Positions 8,235-15,600 of a DNA stretch of 64,000 nucleotides are shown here, piece after piece. How positions within the stretch are numbered: the stretch's first letter is position 1; every line of letters begins with the position of its first letter. The stretch lies in NCBI RefSeq assembly GCF_003194585.1, contig NZ_QHKZ01000007.1:62001-126000 (forward strand), written 5' to 3'. The DNA is from Nocardioides daejeonensis (lineage in GTDB: Bacteria > Actinomycetota > Actinomycetes > Propionibacteriales > Nocardioidaceae). The position numbers were made by a program, and so were the translations under genes. Below the pieces are notes generated by a model. The model was not told the DNA's origin, did no database searches, and saw only the letters and a list, made by a program, of their open reading frames with translations.

Positions 8235-8286
8235 GTTCCACGGGGCCGGTCGGGCACATCCCCATGACCGGGCGGCCCCGTGGAAC
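8235..8286 (+). other. Second long hairpin between fliC and fliD
   Basis: A perfect 13-bp stem (8235-8247 with 8274-8286) immediately follows the first hairpin. Its 26-nt loop can pair further (GGTC with GACC). It could be a second terminator or a mRNA stabiliser/processing site that sets the fliC to fliD ratio. It ends 32 nt before the fliD ATG, and no separate fliD promoter of the sigma-28-like type is seen. Confidence 0.6.
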
Positions 8287-8318
8287 ACCCACCACGCACA
8301 CGTCGAACCGGAGGGGAC

Positions 8319-9638
8319 ATGCCGACCTCGAGCATCGGTGGCCTCGTCAGCGGCCTTGAGACCGCCACGATCATCAACCAGCTCATGCAGCTGGAGGCCG
8401 CACCACAGACCAAGCTCAAGAGCCAGCTCTCCAAGCAGCAGCTGGCGGTCAACAGCCTGCAGACCTTCAACAGTCAGATGGCAGGCCTCGCCACCAAGGC
8501 GAAGGAGCTGGCTGACCCGGCAACCTGGTCCCCGCTGAAGGCCACCAGCAGCCAGGCGGGCGTCTCCGTCACTGCCGGCAACGCCGCCCCCGTAGGCACC
8601 TTCTCCGTGCAGGTCGACCGCCTCGCAACGCAGCACAAGCTGCGATTCGACGACGCCGCAGCACTGGGCGACGTGGTGGTCGGCAACGGCACGACGGTGC
8701 AGCTGACCCTCGACGGAACGACCACCACCCTCGACACCGGCGACGGCACCCTCCAGGGCCTCGTCGCCGCTCTCAACGCATCGGGCACCGGCGTGCAGGC
8801 GACCACGGTCCGCCAGGACGACGGCAGCCACCGCCTGGTCGTGCAGTCGACCGGCGTCGGCGCCGCCCAGCAGTTCACTCTCACCGACTCCGTCGGCGGC
8901 GCGCTTCTCGGCGGAGCGGTCGTCACGCAGGCCCAGGATGCCCAGGTCACGATCGACGGCATCGCGGTCACCTCGGCCAGCAACACCTTCAAGGACGTCG
9001 TCCCCGGGCTGACCTTCACCGTCTCGAACGACGCGGTCGGCAAGACGGCGGACCTGACCGTCGCCCGGGACGCCGCCGCGCCGGGGGCAGCAGTCAAGGC
9101 ACTGATCGACCAGGTCAACACGATGCTCGACCAGGTCACCTCGCTCACCGGCTACAACGCGACCACCAAGGCCAGTGGCCTCCTGGCTGGCGACACAGCC
9201 GTCCGAGCCGCCGGTGCCGCGCTCCAGCAGAGCCTCTACCCCGGCGGCAACCAGTCGATGGCCCCGTTCGGCATCCAGATCGATCGCTACGGCAAGTTCA
9301 CCTTCGACGAGACGACGTTCGCGCAGGCGCTCGCCGACGACCCGGCGGCGCTGGCTGCCGCGATCACCGGCCCGCAAGGCTTCGCCGCACGCGTCGAAAA
9401 GGTCGCCACCGGTGCCAGCGACTCGGTCAACGGCACCCTCACCAGCGCCCTCCAGGGGCGCAACAGCTCGGTCGACCGCCTCAAGAGCGGCATCGAGGAC
9501 TGGGACCGCCGACTCGAGTTGCGGCGTACCGCCCTGGAACGCCAGTTCACCGCGCTGGAGACGGCGCTCTCGAAGATGCAGAGCCAGTCGAGCTGGCTCA
9601 GCAGCCAGATCAGCTCACTACAGGCCAACAACGGCTGA
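8319..9638 (+). CDS. fliD: Filament cap protein FliD
   Basis: A 439-aa HAP2 protein. It starts SSIGGLVSGLETATIINQLMQLE, the FliD N-terminal signature, followed by the LKSQLSKQQLAVNSLQTFNSQ coiled coil. The C-terminal domain has DRLKSGIEDWDRRLELRRTALERQFTALETALSKMQSQSSWL, which is highly characteristic. The cap promotes flagellin folding at the filament tip. ATG 8319 with GGAGGGG is chosen; the frame is open upstream to 8280. fliS follows after 16 nt. Confidence 0.95.
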   Translation: MPTSSIGGLVSGLETATIINQLMQLEAAPQTKLKSQLSKQQLAVNSLQTFNSQMAGLATKAKELADPATWSPLKATSSQAGVSVTAGNAAPVGTFSVQVDRLATQHKLRFDDAAALGDVVVGNGTTVQLTLDGTTTTLDTGDGTLQGLVAALNASGTGVQATTVRQDDGSHRLVVQSTGVGAAQQFTLTDSVGGALLGGAVVTQAQDAQVTIDGIAVTSASNTFKDVVPGLTFTVSNDAVGKTADLTVARDAAAPGAAVKALIDQVNTMLDQVTSLTGYNATTKASGLLAGDTAVRAAGAALQQSLYPGGNQSMAPFGIQIDRYGKFTFDETTFAQALADDPAALAAAITGPQGFAARVEKVATGASDSVNGTLTSALQGRNSSVDRLKSGIEDWDRRLELRRTALERQFTALETALSKMQSQSSWLSSQISSLQANNG

Positions 9639-9654
9639 GTGAAGGAGCAGCACC

Positions 9655-10038
9655 ATGTATCAGGACCCGCGCAAGGCCTATCTGACCTCCTCCGTCAGCA
9701 CCGCCGGCCCCGCCACCTTGCTGGTCATGCTCTGTGACCGACTGGTGCTGGACGTCGAGCGAGCGCTCCTCGCTCAGGAGGAGGGACGGTTCACCGACGC
9801 CCACGCTCCCCTCGTGCACGCCCAGGACATCGTGAGCGAGCTCAGCTCCAGCCTGCGAGTCGACCTCTGGGAGGGCGCCACCCAGCTGCGCGCCCTCTAC
9901 ACGCACCTGCACGGTCAGCTGGTGTTGAGCAACGTGCGTCGCGACCTCGACGCCACCCGGCACTGCCTGGCCCTCGCCACCGACATCGCCGACACCTGGC
10001 GCGAGGCCGCGGCAGCCGCAGCGGCGGTGGCGAGTTGA
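9655..10038 (+). CDS. fliS: Flagellin export chaperone FliS
   Basis: A 127-aa four-helix chaperone. The YQDPRKAYLTSSVSTAGPATLLVMLCDRLVLDVERAL segment matches the FliS N-terminal half, and WREAAAAAA forms an Ala-rich C terminus. FliS holds flagellin unfolded in the cytosol until export. The start is preceded by AAGGAG. The gene is directly after fliD, the usual order, and overlaps the next gene by 4 nt. Confidence 0.93.
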   Translation: MYQDPRKAYLTSSVSTAGPATLLVMLCDRLVLDVERALLAQEEGRFTDAHAPLVHAQDIVSELSSSLRVDLWEGATQLRALYTHLHGQLVLSNVRRDLDATRHCLALATDIADTWREAAAAAAAVAS

Positions 10039-10376
10039 GCGCCGAACGGCTCCCGCTCCACGACCTCGTCGAGGAGTGGACGATCGTGCTCGACCAGCTC
10101 GAGCGCGACGTGAAGGCGATCGAGGACGTGCTGGCCGGCGACGACCAGGCCGTGGCACGCGGTGACATCGGCCCCTGGCAGGTGCCGACCACCTCCGGCC
10201 CCATCCCGGACGTCCTCGTCCCCCGCGCCCGCCGGATCGCCGACCGTCAGGTCGACGCCCAGGAGGCGCTGGTCGCCCGCATGCGCAGCGCCCGCGAGCA
10301 GCGTGACGTCGTACGGCGCCTGGATCCCGGCACGCGCCGCGCCACCCGCTCCGTCTACCTCGACACCCGCGCCTGA
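10035..10376 (+). CDS. FliT-position flagellar protein of unknown function
   Basis: A 113-aa mostly helical protein (LHDLVEEWTIVLDQLERDVKAIEDVLAGDDQ). It begins at a TTG that overlaps the fliS stop as TTGA, so it needs translational coupling to fliS. The middle (IGPWQVPTTSGPIPDVLVPRARRI) is conserved-looking and Pro-rich, and the C terminus is Arg-rich. Position after fliD-fliS suggests a FliT-like chaperone or a filament-assembly factor, but I see no diagnostic FliT motif. Confidence 0.75.
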   Translation: MSAERLPLHDLVEEWTIVLDQLERDVKAIEDVLAGDDQAVARGDIGPWQVPTTSGPIPDVLVPRARRIADRQVDAQEALVARMRSAREQRDVVRRLDPGTRRATRSVYLDTRA

Positions 10377-10386
10377 CCTCCCCGTC

Positions 10387-10554
10387 GAGTGCGCGCAAAT
10401 CACATGTTGAGTGCGCTCAAATCGCGCGTTGAGTGCGCGCGTATGACTGCGCGAGTTCGCGCACTCAATGCATGATTTGCGCGCACTCGGCGCTTCACTT
10501 GCGCGCACTCAATGCGTGACTTGCGCGCACTCAAAGCTTCACTTGCGCGCACTC
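10387..10554. repeat. Head-to-head array of 22-bp repeats
   Basis: Three contiguous 22-bp units starting GAGTGCGCGCAAATC-like lie at 10387, 10409 and 10431. A 14-bp near-palindrome (10453-10466) follows, then four inverted units ending in TTGCGCGCACTC at 10467, 10489, 10511 and 10533. Units are contiguous and lack spacers, so this is not a CRISPR. It fills the gap between the convergent fliT-like gene and cheB and could fold into a long hairpin that terminates both. Confidence 0.85.
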
Positions 10555-10565
10555 GGCGCCGCGGA

Positions 10566-11609
10566 TCAGACCCGGGAGAGCAGGGAGAGGCGGCCGGCGA
10601 TCCGGTCCAGGGGCAGTACCTCGGTGGCCAGACCGGCCTCGGTGACGGCGCCCGGCATCCCCCAGACGACGGACGTCGCCTCGTCCTGGGCGATCACGCC
10701 GGCGCCGCGCTGCACGAGCTGCTCGGTGCCGACGAGGCCGTCTTGCCCCATGCCGGTGAGGACGACGGCGAGCACGTTGCCGCCGTACGCCTCGACCGCA
10801 GAGCGGAAGAGCACGTCGACCGCGGGGCGGCAGAAGTTCTCGGGCGGGTCCTGCGTTAGTCGAGCCACCACCCGGTCGCCCTCGCGGCGGATCGTCAGGT
10901 GATGGTCGCCGGGGGCGAGCAGCGCCGCTCCCGGACGCAGCACGTCGCCGTCGGCGGCCTCCCGTACGTCGAGGCGCGAGTTCGCATCCAGGCGCGCCGC
11001 GAGCATGGTCGTGAAGACGGGTGGCATGTGCTGCACGACCGCCACCGGCACCGGCAGGTCCGCCGGCAGCTCGGCGAAGAGTCGCGCGAGCGCATCGGGC
11101 CCGCCGGTCGAGCAGCCGATCACGATCGCATCGACCGCCCGCGTGACCTGCGGTCGCGCGACCGCGGCTCGCCGCTGCGGCACCGCGACACTCGGCACCG
11201 TCTGCCGTACGCCGGCAAGCGCCTTGATCTTCGGCACCAGCTCGAGACGGACCGCGGTCACCGATGCGGCCAGTCCGCCGGTGCCCGAGGGCTTGGTGAC
11301 GTAGTCGGAGGCGCCCCGGGAGAGGGCGTCCAGCGTCTGCCGTGCGCCACGCTCGGTGAGCGTGCTGAACATGATGACGGGGAGCCGCGGCGCGATCGCG
11401 CGGATCAGCGGCAACGCAGTCAGGCCGTCCATCTCCGGCATCTCGATGTCGAGGGTGACCACGTCAGGCTGCAGCTCGGCCACGAGATCGACGGCCTGGC
11501 GCCCGTTGACGGCGACGCCGACGACCTCCAGCCCCGGGTCCCCGCTGAGAGCGGTGGTCACCAGCCGCCGGACGATGGCGGAGTCGTCCACCACAAGCAC
11601 CTTGATCAC
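10566..11609 (-). CDS. cheB: Chemotaxis methylesterase/deamidase CheB
   Basis: A 347-aa protein. The receiver domain has IKVLVVDDSA and the phospho-acceptor Asp54 in LDIEMPEMDG. The C-terminal methylesterase has the catalytic Ser in GCSTGGPDAL, His in QHMPP and Asp in GMGQDGLVG. It removes methyl groups from chemoreceptors, opposing CheR. The frame is open to 11720, but a sigma-28-like -10 ends at 11617 and the GTG at 11609 follows after exactly 7 nt. ATG 11633 falls inside the promoter spacer. I therefore call GTG 11609 as the start of a leaderless mRNA. Confidence 0.94.
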   Translation of the reverse strand: MIKVLVVDDSAIVRRLVTTALSGDPGLEVVGVAVNGRQAVDLVAELQPDVVTLDIEMPEMDGLTALPLIRAIAPRLPVIMFSTLTERGARQTLDALSRGASDYVTKPSGTGGLAASVTAVRLELVPKIKALAGVRQTVPSVAVPQRRAAVARPQVTRAVDAIVIGCSTGGPDALARLFAELPADLPVPVAVVQHMPPVFTTMLAARLDANSRLDVREAADGDVLRPGAALLAPGDHHLTIRREGDRVVARLTQDPPENFCRPAVDVLFRSAVEAYGGNVLAVVLTGMGQDGLVGTEQLVQRGAGVIAQDEATSVVWGMPGAVTEAGLATEVLPLDRIAGRLSLLSRV

Positions 11610-11616
11610 GAGGGCA

Positions 11617-11644
11617 CCATCGGCAGCAACCATCCCCGGCTGAG
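11617..11644 (-). promoter_or_regulatory. Sigma-28-like promoter of cheB
   Basis: On the minus strand: CTCAG (11644-11640), 15-nt spacer, GCCGATGG (11624-11617). Seven nt (TGCCCTC) separate it from the GTG at 11609, so the transcription start probably coincides with the start codon. Confidence 0.72.
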
Positions 11645-11701
11645 TGTGATCACGGCGTCCCTCGCCCGAGCGACGGGGTGACGCAGCTCCTCCCCGTTCC
11701 T

Positions 11702-11730
11702 CCTCAGGATCGGGGCGCACGGCCCGATGG
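11702..11730 (+). promoter_or_regulatory. Sigma-28-like promoter of the cheR operon
   Basis: CCTCAG (11702-11707), 15-nt spacer, CCCGATGG (11723-11730), then 7 nt (TGGCGAC) and the GTG of cheR. It is back to back with the cheB promoter, and the geometry relative to the start codon is identical. Confidence 0.68.
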
Positions 11731-11737
11731 TGGCGAC

Positions 11738-12571
11738 GTGAGCATCTCCGAAGCCAGTTTCACGGTCGTCGCCGACCTCGCCAAGCGCGAGTCGGCGATG
11801 GTCTATGACCCCGGCAAGGAATACCTGGTCGAGGCGCGACTGCTGCCGCTGGCCCGCGAGGCCGGTTGCGCCGACGTCGACGCCTACGTCGCCTTGATGC
11901 GACGCGATCCTCGCGAGCAGGCGCGTGCCCTGGATGCGCTCACCATCAACGAGACCTCCTGGTTCCGTGACAACACGCCCTACCAGGCCTTCACCGACGT
12001 GATGCTCCCCGAGCTCCTGCAGCGCAGGGCGCTGACCCGCACCATCCGGATCTGGTCCGCGGCCTGCTCCAGCGGCCAGGAGGCCTTCAGCCTCGCCATG
12101 CTGCTCGACCAGCACCTGCCGCCCGGTTGGTCCGCCCACATCCTCGCCACCGACATCTCGCCGACGATGGTCGAGCGGGTACGCGCGGGTCGCTACACCC
12201 AGGTCGAGATGAACCGGGGCCTGCCGGCAAGCATGCTGGTCCAGCACTTCACCCGGGTCGGCACCGAGTGGCAGGTCTCCGACGGGCTCCGCGCGATGGT
12301 CGAGGCTCGGACCCTCAACCTCGCGGGGCCGTTCGGTCCGATGCCCACCTTCGACATCGTCTTCCTCCGTAACGTGCTCATCTACTTCGAGATGGAGACG
12401 AAACGCGACATTCTCCGCCGGATGCGCGATGTCGTCGCCCCCGACGGCTACCTGCTGCTCGGTGCCACCGAGACCAGCCTCGACCTGGACGAGCACTGGA
12501 GCCGCGAGCCCGCCGGTCGCGCTCAGCTCCACCGGCCTGTCAACGCCCTGACGACCCTCCGAGGAGCATGA
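11738..12571 (+). CDS. cheR: Chemotaxis protein methyltransferase CheR
   Basis: A 277-aa SAM-dependent methyltransferase acting on receptor glutamates. The N-terminal helical domain (ASFTVVADLAKRESAMVYDPGKEYLVEARL) is followed by ALTINETSWFRDN, the SAM-binding RIWSAACSSGQEAFSLAM, ATDIS, and FDIVFLRNVLIYF, all standard CheR motifs. GTG 11738 gives a normal N terminus and sits 7 nt after the -10 element; an upstream GTG at 11678 lies before the promoter. The stop overlaps cheY as ATGA. It heads a five-gene chemotaxis operon. Confidence 0.95.
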   Translation: MSISEASFTVVADLAKRESAMVYDPGKEYLVEARLLPLAREAGCADVDAYVALMRRDPREQARALDALTINETSWFRDNTPYQAFTDVMLPELLQRRALTRTIRIWSAACSSGQEAFSLAMLLDQHLPPGWSAHILATDISPTMVERVRAGRYTQVEMNRGLPASMLVQHFTRVGTEWQVSDGLRAMVEARTLNLAGPFGPMPTFDIVFLRNVLIYFEMETKRDILRRMRDVVAPDGYLLLGATETSLDLDEHWSREPAGRAQLHRPVNALTTLRGA

Positions 12572-12957
12572 CCATGCGTGCCCTGATCATCGACGACTCC
12601 AAGACGATGCGGGTGATCCTGCGCCGCATCCTCACCGACCTCGGCTTCGAGGTGGCCGAGGCCGGTGACGGCCAGCAGGCGCTCACGGTGATGGAGACCG
12701 GACCCCTGCCCGAGCTGTGCCTGATCGACTGGAACATGCCGGTGATGGACGGCTACACCTTCGTCACCCGCGTCCGCGACGTGCCGGAGTGGCGCGATGT
12801 GACGCTGATGATGGTCACCACGGAGAGCTCGCACGGCAACATCGTGCGCGCCCTCGCCGCCGGCGCTCACGAGTACGTGATCAAGCCGTTCACCCCCGAC
12901 GCGATCCAGGAGAAGCTCGAGCTGCTCGGGTTGGTCAAGGACGGGGCAGCGGCATGA
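12568..12957 (+). CDS. cheY: CheY-type single-domain response regulator (first copy)
   Basis: A 129-aa receiver domain. The acidic pair is in IIDDSKTMR, the phospho-acceptor Asp54 in LIDWNMPVMDG, the switch Thr in VTTESS and the Lys in VIKPFTPD. No output domain is present. It should carry the signal from CheA to the flagellar switch. It overlaps cheR by 4 nt and cheX by 4 nt. The second CheY two genes on has the same DWNMP motif, so which one drives the motor is open. Confidence 0.93.
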   Translation: MTMRALIIDDSKTMRVILRRILTDLGFEVAEAGDGQQALTVMETGPLPELCLIDWNMPVMDGYTFVTRVRDVPEWRDVTLMMVTTESSHGNIVRALAAGAHEYVIKPFTPDAIQEKLELLGLVKDGAAA

Positions 12958-13415
12958 GCGAGCTCGTCACCCCCACCGCCGAGGACCTGCAGGCGCTGGT
13001 CGAGCAGGTCTGGACGTCGTACGTCGACCCGGAGCCGCTGCTCCCGGCCGCTCCCCTGGCCGACCCAGGGTGCTGGTCTGCGGTCACCACAGTCACCGGC
13101 GCCTGGCGCGGCATGGTCACCGTAGAGCTCCCCGAGCGGGCTGCGCACGCGGTCGCGACCCGGATGCTGGAGGTCGCCGAGGCCTCGCGCGAGGAGATGG
13201 CGGACGCGGTCGGCGAGCTGGTCAACATGGTCGGCGGCAACGTGAAGAGCCTGATGCCCGAGCCGAGCCAACTGTCCCTCCCGATGGTGGCCAGCGGCTC
13301 GATCACGCTGCCGAGCGGCGCGCAGGAGGCTTGTCGCGCCGACCTCGCCTGGCAAGGCATGCCGATCACGGTGCGGGTGCACCTGTTGGAGAACGACGCG
13401 GAGGGAGCCGCCTGA
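12954..13415 (+). CDS. cheX: CheX-type phosphatase domain protein
   Basis: A 153-aa protein with a CheC/CheX-type fold. The segment EEMADAVGELVNMVGGNVK contains the D-x3-E-x2-N phosphatase pattern (Asp84, Glu88, Asn91), followed by LSLPMVASGSITLPSG. Such proteins dephosphorylate CheY-P. ATG 12954 overlaps the cheY stop as ATGA. Its place between two cheY genes supports the role. Family assignment is by motif and context. Confidence 0.85.
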   Translation: MSELVTPTAEDLQALVEQVWTSYVDPEPLLPAAPLADPGCWSAVTTVTGAWRGMVTVELPERAAHAVATRMLEVAEASREEMADAVGELVNMVGGNVKSLMPEPSQLSLPMVASGSITLPSGAQEACRADLAWQGMPITVRVHLLENDAEGAA

Positions 13416-13783
13416 TGAAGATCCTGATCGCCGACGACAGCCGGGTGATGCGCCAGATCGTGGTGCGCACGCTGCGCCAGGCCGGGCACGGCAGCCACGA
13501 GATCGTGGAGGCCGAGAACGGCAGACAGCTCTGCGAGATGGCGCTCGCCGAGCGCCCCGACCTGATCCTGTCGGACTGGAACATGCCCGAGATGAACGGG
13601 ATCGACGCCCTCGACCAGCTGCGCGGCAGCGGCAGCGCGATCCCCTTCGGCTTCGTGACCTCCGAGGGCTCGCCGGAGATGCGTGAACGCGCGGAGGCCG
13701 CCGGAGCCCTCTTCCTCATCGCCAAGCCCTTCACACCGGAGGCGTTCGGCGACGCGCTCGGCCTTGCCGGGATCACGCCATGA
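13415..13783 (+). CDS. CheY-type single-domain response regulator (second copy)
   Basis: A 122-aa receiver: acidic pair in LIADDSRVMRQ, phospho-acceptor Asp54 in LSDWNMPEMNG, switch residues in VTSEGS and Lys in IAKPFTPEAF. It overlaps cheX as TGATG. The first CheY of the operon shares the DWNMP and KPFTP blocks, so the pair probably arose by duplication and may compete for CheA phosphate, one acting on the switch and one as a phosphate sink. Confidence 0.92.
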   Translation: MKILIADDSRVMRQIVVRTLRQAGHGSHEIVEAENGRQLCEMALAERPDLILSDWNMPEMNGIDALDQLRGSGSAIPFGFVTSEGSPEMRERAEAAGALFLIAKPFTPEAFGDALGLAGITP

Positions 13784-14268
13784 CCACCACCATGACCCAC
13801 CTCCCGGCCCTCAAGGAGGTCCGGGACCTCTTCGCCGACCTGCTCGGTCGCGACGTCACCCTGAGCACCGGGGCGCCGCTCGCCCCCGGTGCCCGTACGC
13901 CCGCCTCCATCGGCGTCTACGTCGACGACTCGCTGCAGATCTCCGCGCTCGTCGTCGCCGACCTTCCCTTCTCGGCGTACGCCGGCGCTGCCATCGGGCT
14001 GCTGCCACCCGGACGCGCGGGGTCAGCGATCGAGGAAGGCGCGATCGACGAGACGCTGGCAGAGAACCTGTACGAGGTGCTCAACATCGCCGCGTCCCTC
14101 TTCAACGCACCTGGCGCCACCCACCTCCGGCTCTACTCGGTCTCCGCCGCAGGCGGGCCGGTCGACCCGCAGATCCTCGCGCGCGCGCTGACGCTCGGTC
14201 GCCGCGAGGACACGGTGCTCGACGTCGCCGGCTACGGCACCGGCCGGCTCAGCATCGTCATGCTCTGA
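13780..14268 (+). CDS. Putative divergent CheC/CheX-like protein
   Basis: A 162-aa protein that I do not recognise with certainty. The segment AENLYEVLNIAASLF has an E-x2-N pair (Glu99, Asn102) with Glu95 four residues earlier, similar to the CheX active helix. Around it are alternating beta-strand-like segments (ASIGVYVDDSLQISALVVADL) as in the CheC fold. It is the last gene of the cheR operon and overlaps the second cheY by 4 nt. A phosphatase or a switch-binding role is inferred. Confidence 0.7.
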   Translation: MTTTMTHLPALKEVRDLFADLLGRDVTLSTGAPLAPGARTPASIGVYVDDSLQISALVVADLPFSAYAGAAIGLLPPGRAGSAIEEGAIDETLAENLYEVLNIAASLFNAPGATHLRLYSVSAAGGPVDPQILARALTLGRREDTVLDVAGYGTGRLSIVML

Positions 14269-14442
14269 GCGCGTCTTGCAGAAGGTTCGGCCGTCGCGAG
14301 CGGCGCAGCGGGTGCGTGCTGGGGCGGCGCGCAGCAGGCCGTTCCCACGCATGGAGCTAGCTCCGACGGAGGGGGCAGACCCGGGACCGTCCCGACTCGA
14401 GGCTGACCGAACGGTCACTCTCGGCGACGCGCGGACGTTCTC

Positions 14443-14471
14443 CCTCAACTGGCGCCGCCCAGCGCCGAAGT
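14443..14471 (+). promoter_or_regulatory. Sigma-28-like promoter of the flgB operon
   Basis: CCTCAA (14443-14448), 15-nt spacer, GCCGAAGT (14464-14471), about 75 nt before the flgB ATG. It is the only identifiable element in the 278-bp gap 14269-14546. Short open frames in that gap look non-coding. Confidence 0.68.
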
Positions 14472-14546
14472 GAGCATCGAGCAAGGGATGGCTCGACATC
14501 GCCGACGGATTGGCACACCGGTTTCCGGACCCGAAAGGTCGAGGCC

Positions 14547-14900
14547 ATGTCCTTGTCCGTCTCCGACGGCGTGAGCGCCGTCCTGCATGCGGCCGTCAAC
14601 GGCGTCTCCGTACGGCAGAACGTGATCGCCGACAACATCGCCAACGTCGACACCCCCGGCTACCGCGCGACGAGCATCGACTTCGAGAGCTCGCTGCGTG
14701 GCGCCATCGCCGACGGCGAGCTCACCGGTGTGGAGATCCAGCGCCAGGCGACGGACACCCCCGTAGGAGCGAACGGCAACAACGTCGACCTCCGCAAGGA
14801 GGTGATGGCCGCCGTGCAGACCCAGTTCCAGTACCAGGTGCTCACCCGCGCGGTCACCGACCACTACAACCTGACCAAGATCGCGGCAGGGGGCATGTGA
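14547..14900 (+). CDS. flgB: Flagellar proximal rod protein FlgB
   Basis: A 117-aa rod subunit. It carries the rod/hook signature [19 protein letters not shown], the middle [24 protein letters not shown] and a short C-terminal helix, with a length close to other FlgB proteins. It is first in the large structural operon, and its stop overlaps flgC as TGATG. FlgB and FlgC form the proximal rod on FliE. Confidence 0.95.
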   Translation: MSLSVSDGVSAVLHAAVNGVSVRQNVIADNIANVDTPGYRATSIDFESSLRGAIADGELTGVEIQRQATDTPVGANGNNVDLRKEVMAAVQTQFQYQVLTRAVTDHYNLTKIAAGGM

Positions 14901-15292
14901 TGGGTGCCTTCGACGCGCTGCGTATCGCCGGGTCCGGCCTGGGCATGCACCAGGTGTGGCTCGACGCGCTGGCCAACAACATCGCCAACGTCAACACCGT
15001 CCGCTCGACCGACCAGGCGGCCTTCCAGGGGCAGATGGTCATCGCCGCCTCCGACCCCGAGGGCGGGGTCCGCGTAGGGGGCATCGCCGTCTCCGACCCG
15101 GAGGGCCGGATGGTGCACGACCCGAACCACCCACTCGCCGACGACGCCGGCTACGTGCGGCTGCCCGAGCTCGACATGTCCAGCCAGATGAGCCAGCTGA
15201 TCATGGCCCAGCGCGGCTACCAGGCATCGGTCCAGGTCACCAAGCATGCGCAGGAGGGCTACACCGCCGCCCTGCAGATCGGTCGTGCCTGA
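14900..15292 (+). CDS. flgC: Flagellar rod protein FlgC
   Basis: A 130-aa rod subunit. It has the N-terminal [21 protein letters not shown] motif and the C-terminal [29 protein letters not shown] helix of FlgC. The central [19 protein letters not shown] block is conserved in the family. ATG 14900 overlaps the flgB stop; the longer open frame upstream is within flgB. Its stop overlaps fliE. Confidence 0.96.
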   Translation: MGAFDALRIAGSGLGMHQVWLDALANNIANVNTVRSTDQAAFQGQMVIAASDPEGGVRVGGIAVSDPEGRMVHDPNHPLADDAGYVRLPELDMSSQMSQLIMAQRGYQASVQVTKHAQEGYTAALQIGRA

Positions 15293-15600
15293 TGAGTGTC
15301 TCCGGGATCGAGGCGGTCGGCTTCAGCCCCATGACGCCGCCGGTCGTCGCGCCCACCCAGGGCAACCAGGTCACCGGCTCCAGCGGCTTCGCGGACCTCG
15401 TCCTCGACGGCATCGACCGGCTCGAGTCGGTCCAGAACCGAGCCGACGGCCTGGCCGTCCAGGCCGCGACCGGTGACCTCGGCGCCATCCACGACTACAC
15501 GATCGCCGCCACTGAGGCCGCGGTCACCACCCAGCTCACGGTCGCCGTGCGCAACAAGGCTGTGGAGGCGTTCACCGAGATCATGAGGATGCCGATCTGA
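15292..15600 (+). CDS. fliE: Hook-basal body complex protein FliE
   Basis: A 102-aa protein linking the MS ring to the rod. The [34 protein letters not shown] and [35 protein letters not shown] blocks match FliE, including the typical EIMRMPI end. It overlaps flgC and fliF by single bases (TGATG at both junctions). Confidence 0.95.
   Translation: MSVSGIEAVGFSPMTPPVVAPTQGNQVTGSSGFADLVLDGIDRLESVQNRADGLAVQAATGDLGAIHDYTIAATEAAVTTQLTVAVRNKAVEAFTEIMRMPI

Noticed and set aside
10387..10554. Possible CRISPR array
   Set aside because: Units are 22 bp and contiguous with no spacers, they invert at the centre, and no cas genes are near.
14276..14473. Short plus-strand frame in the gap before flgB
   Set aside because: It overlaps the proposed flgB promoter, has no Shine-Dalgarno sequence and no recognisable sequence pattern.
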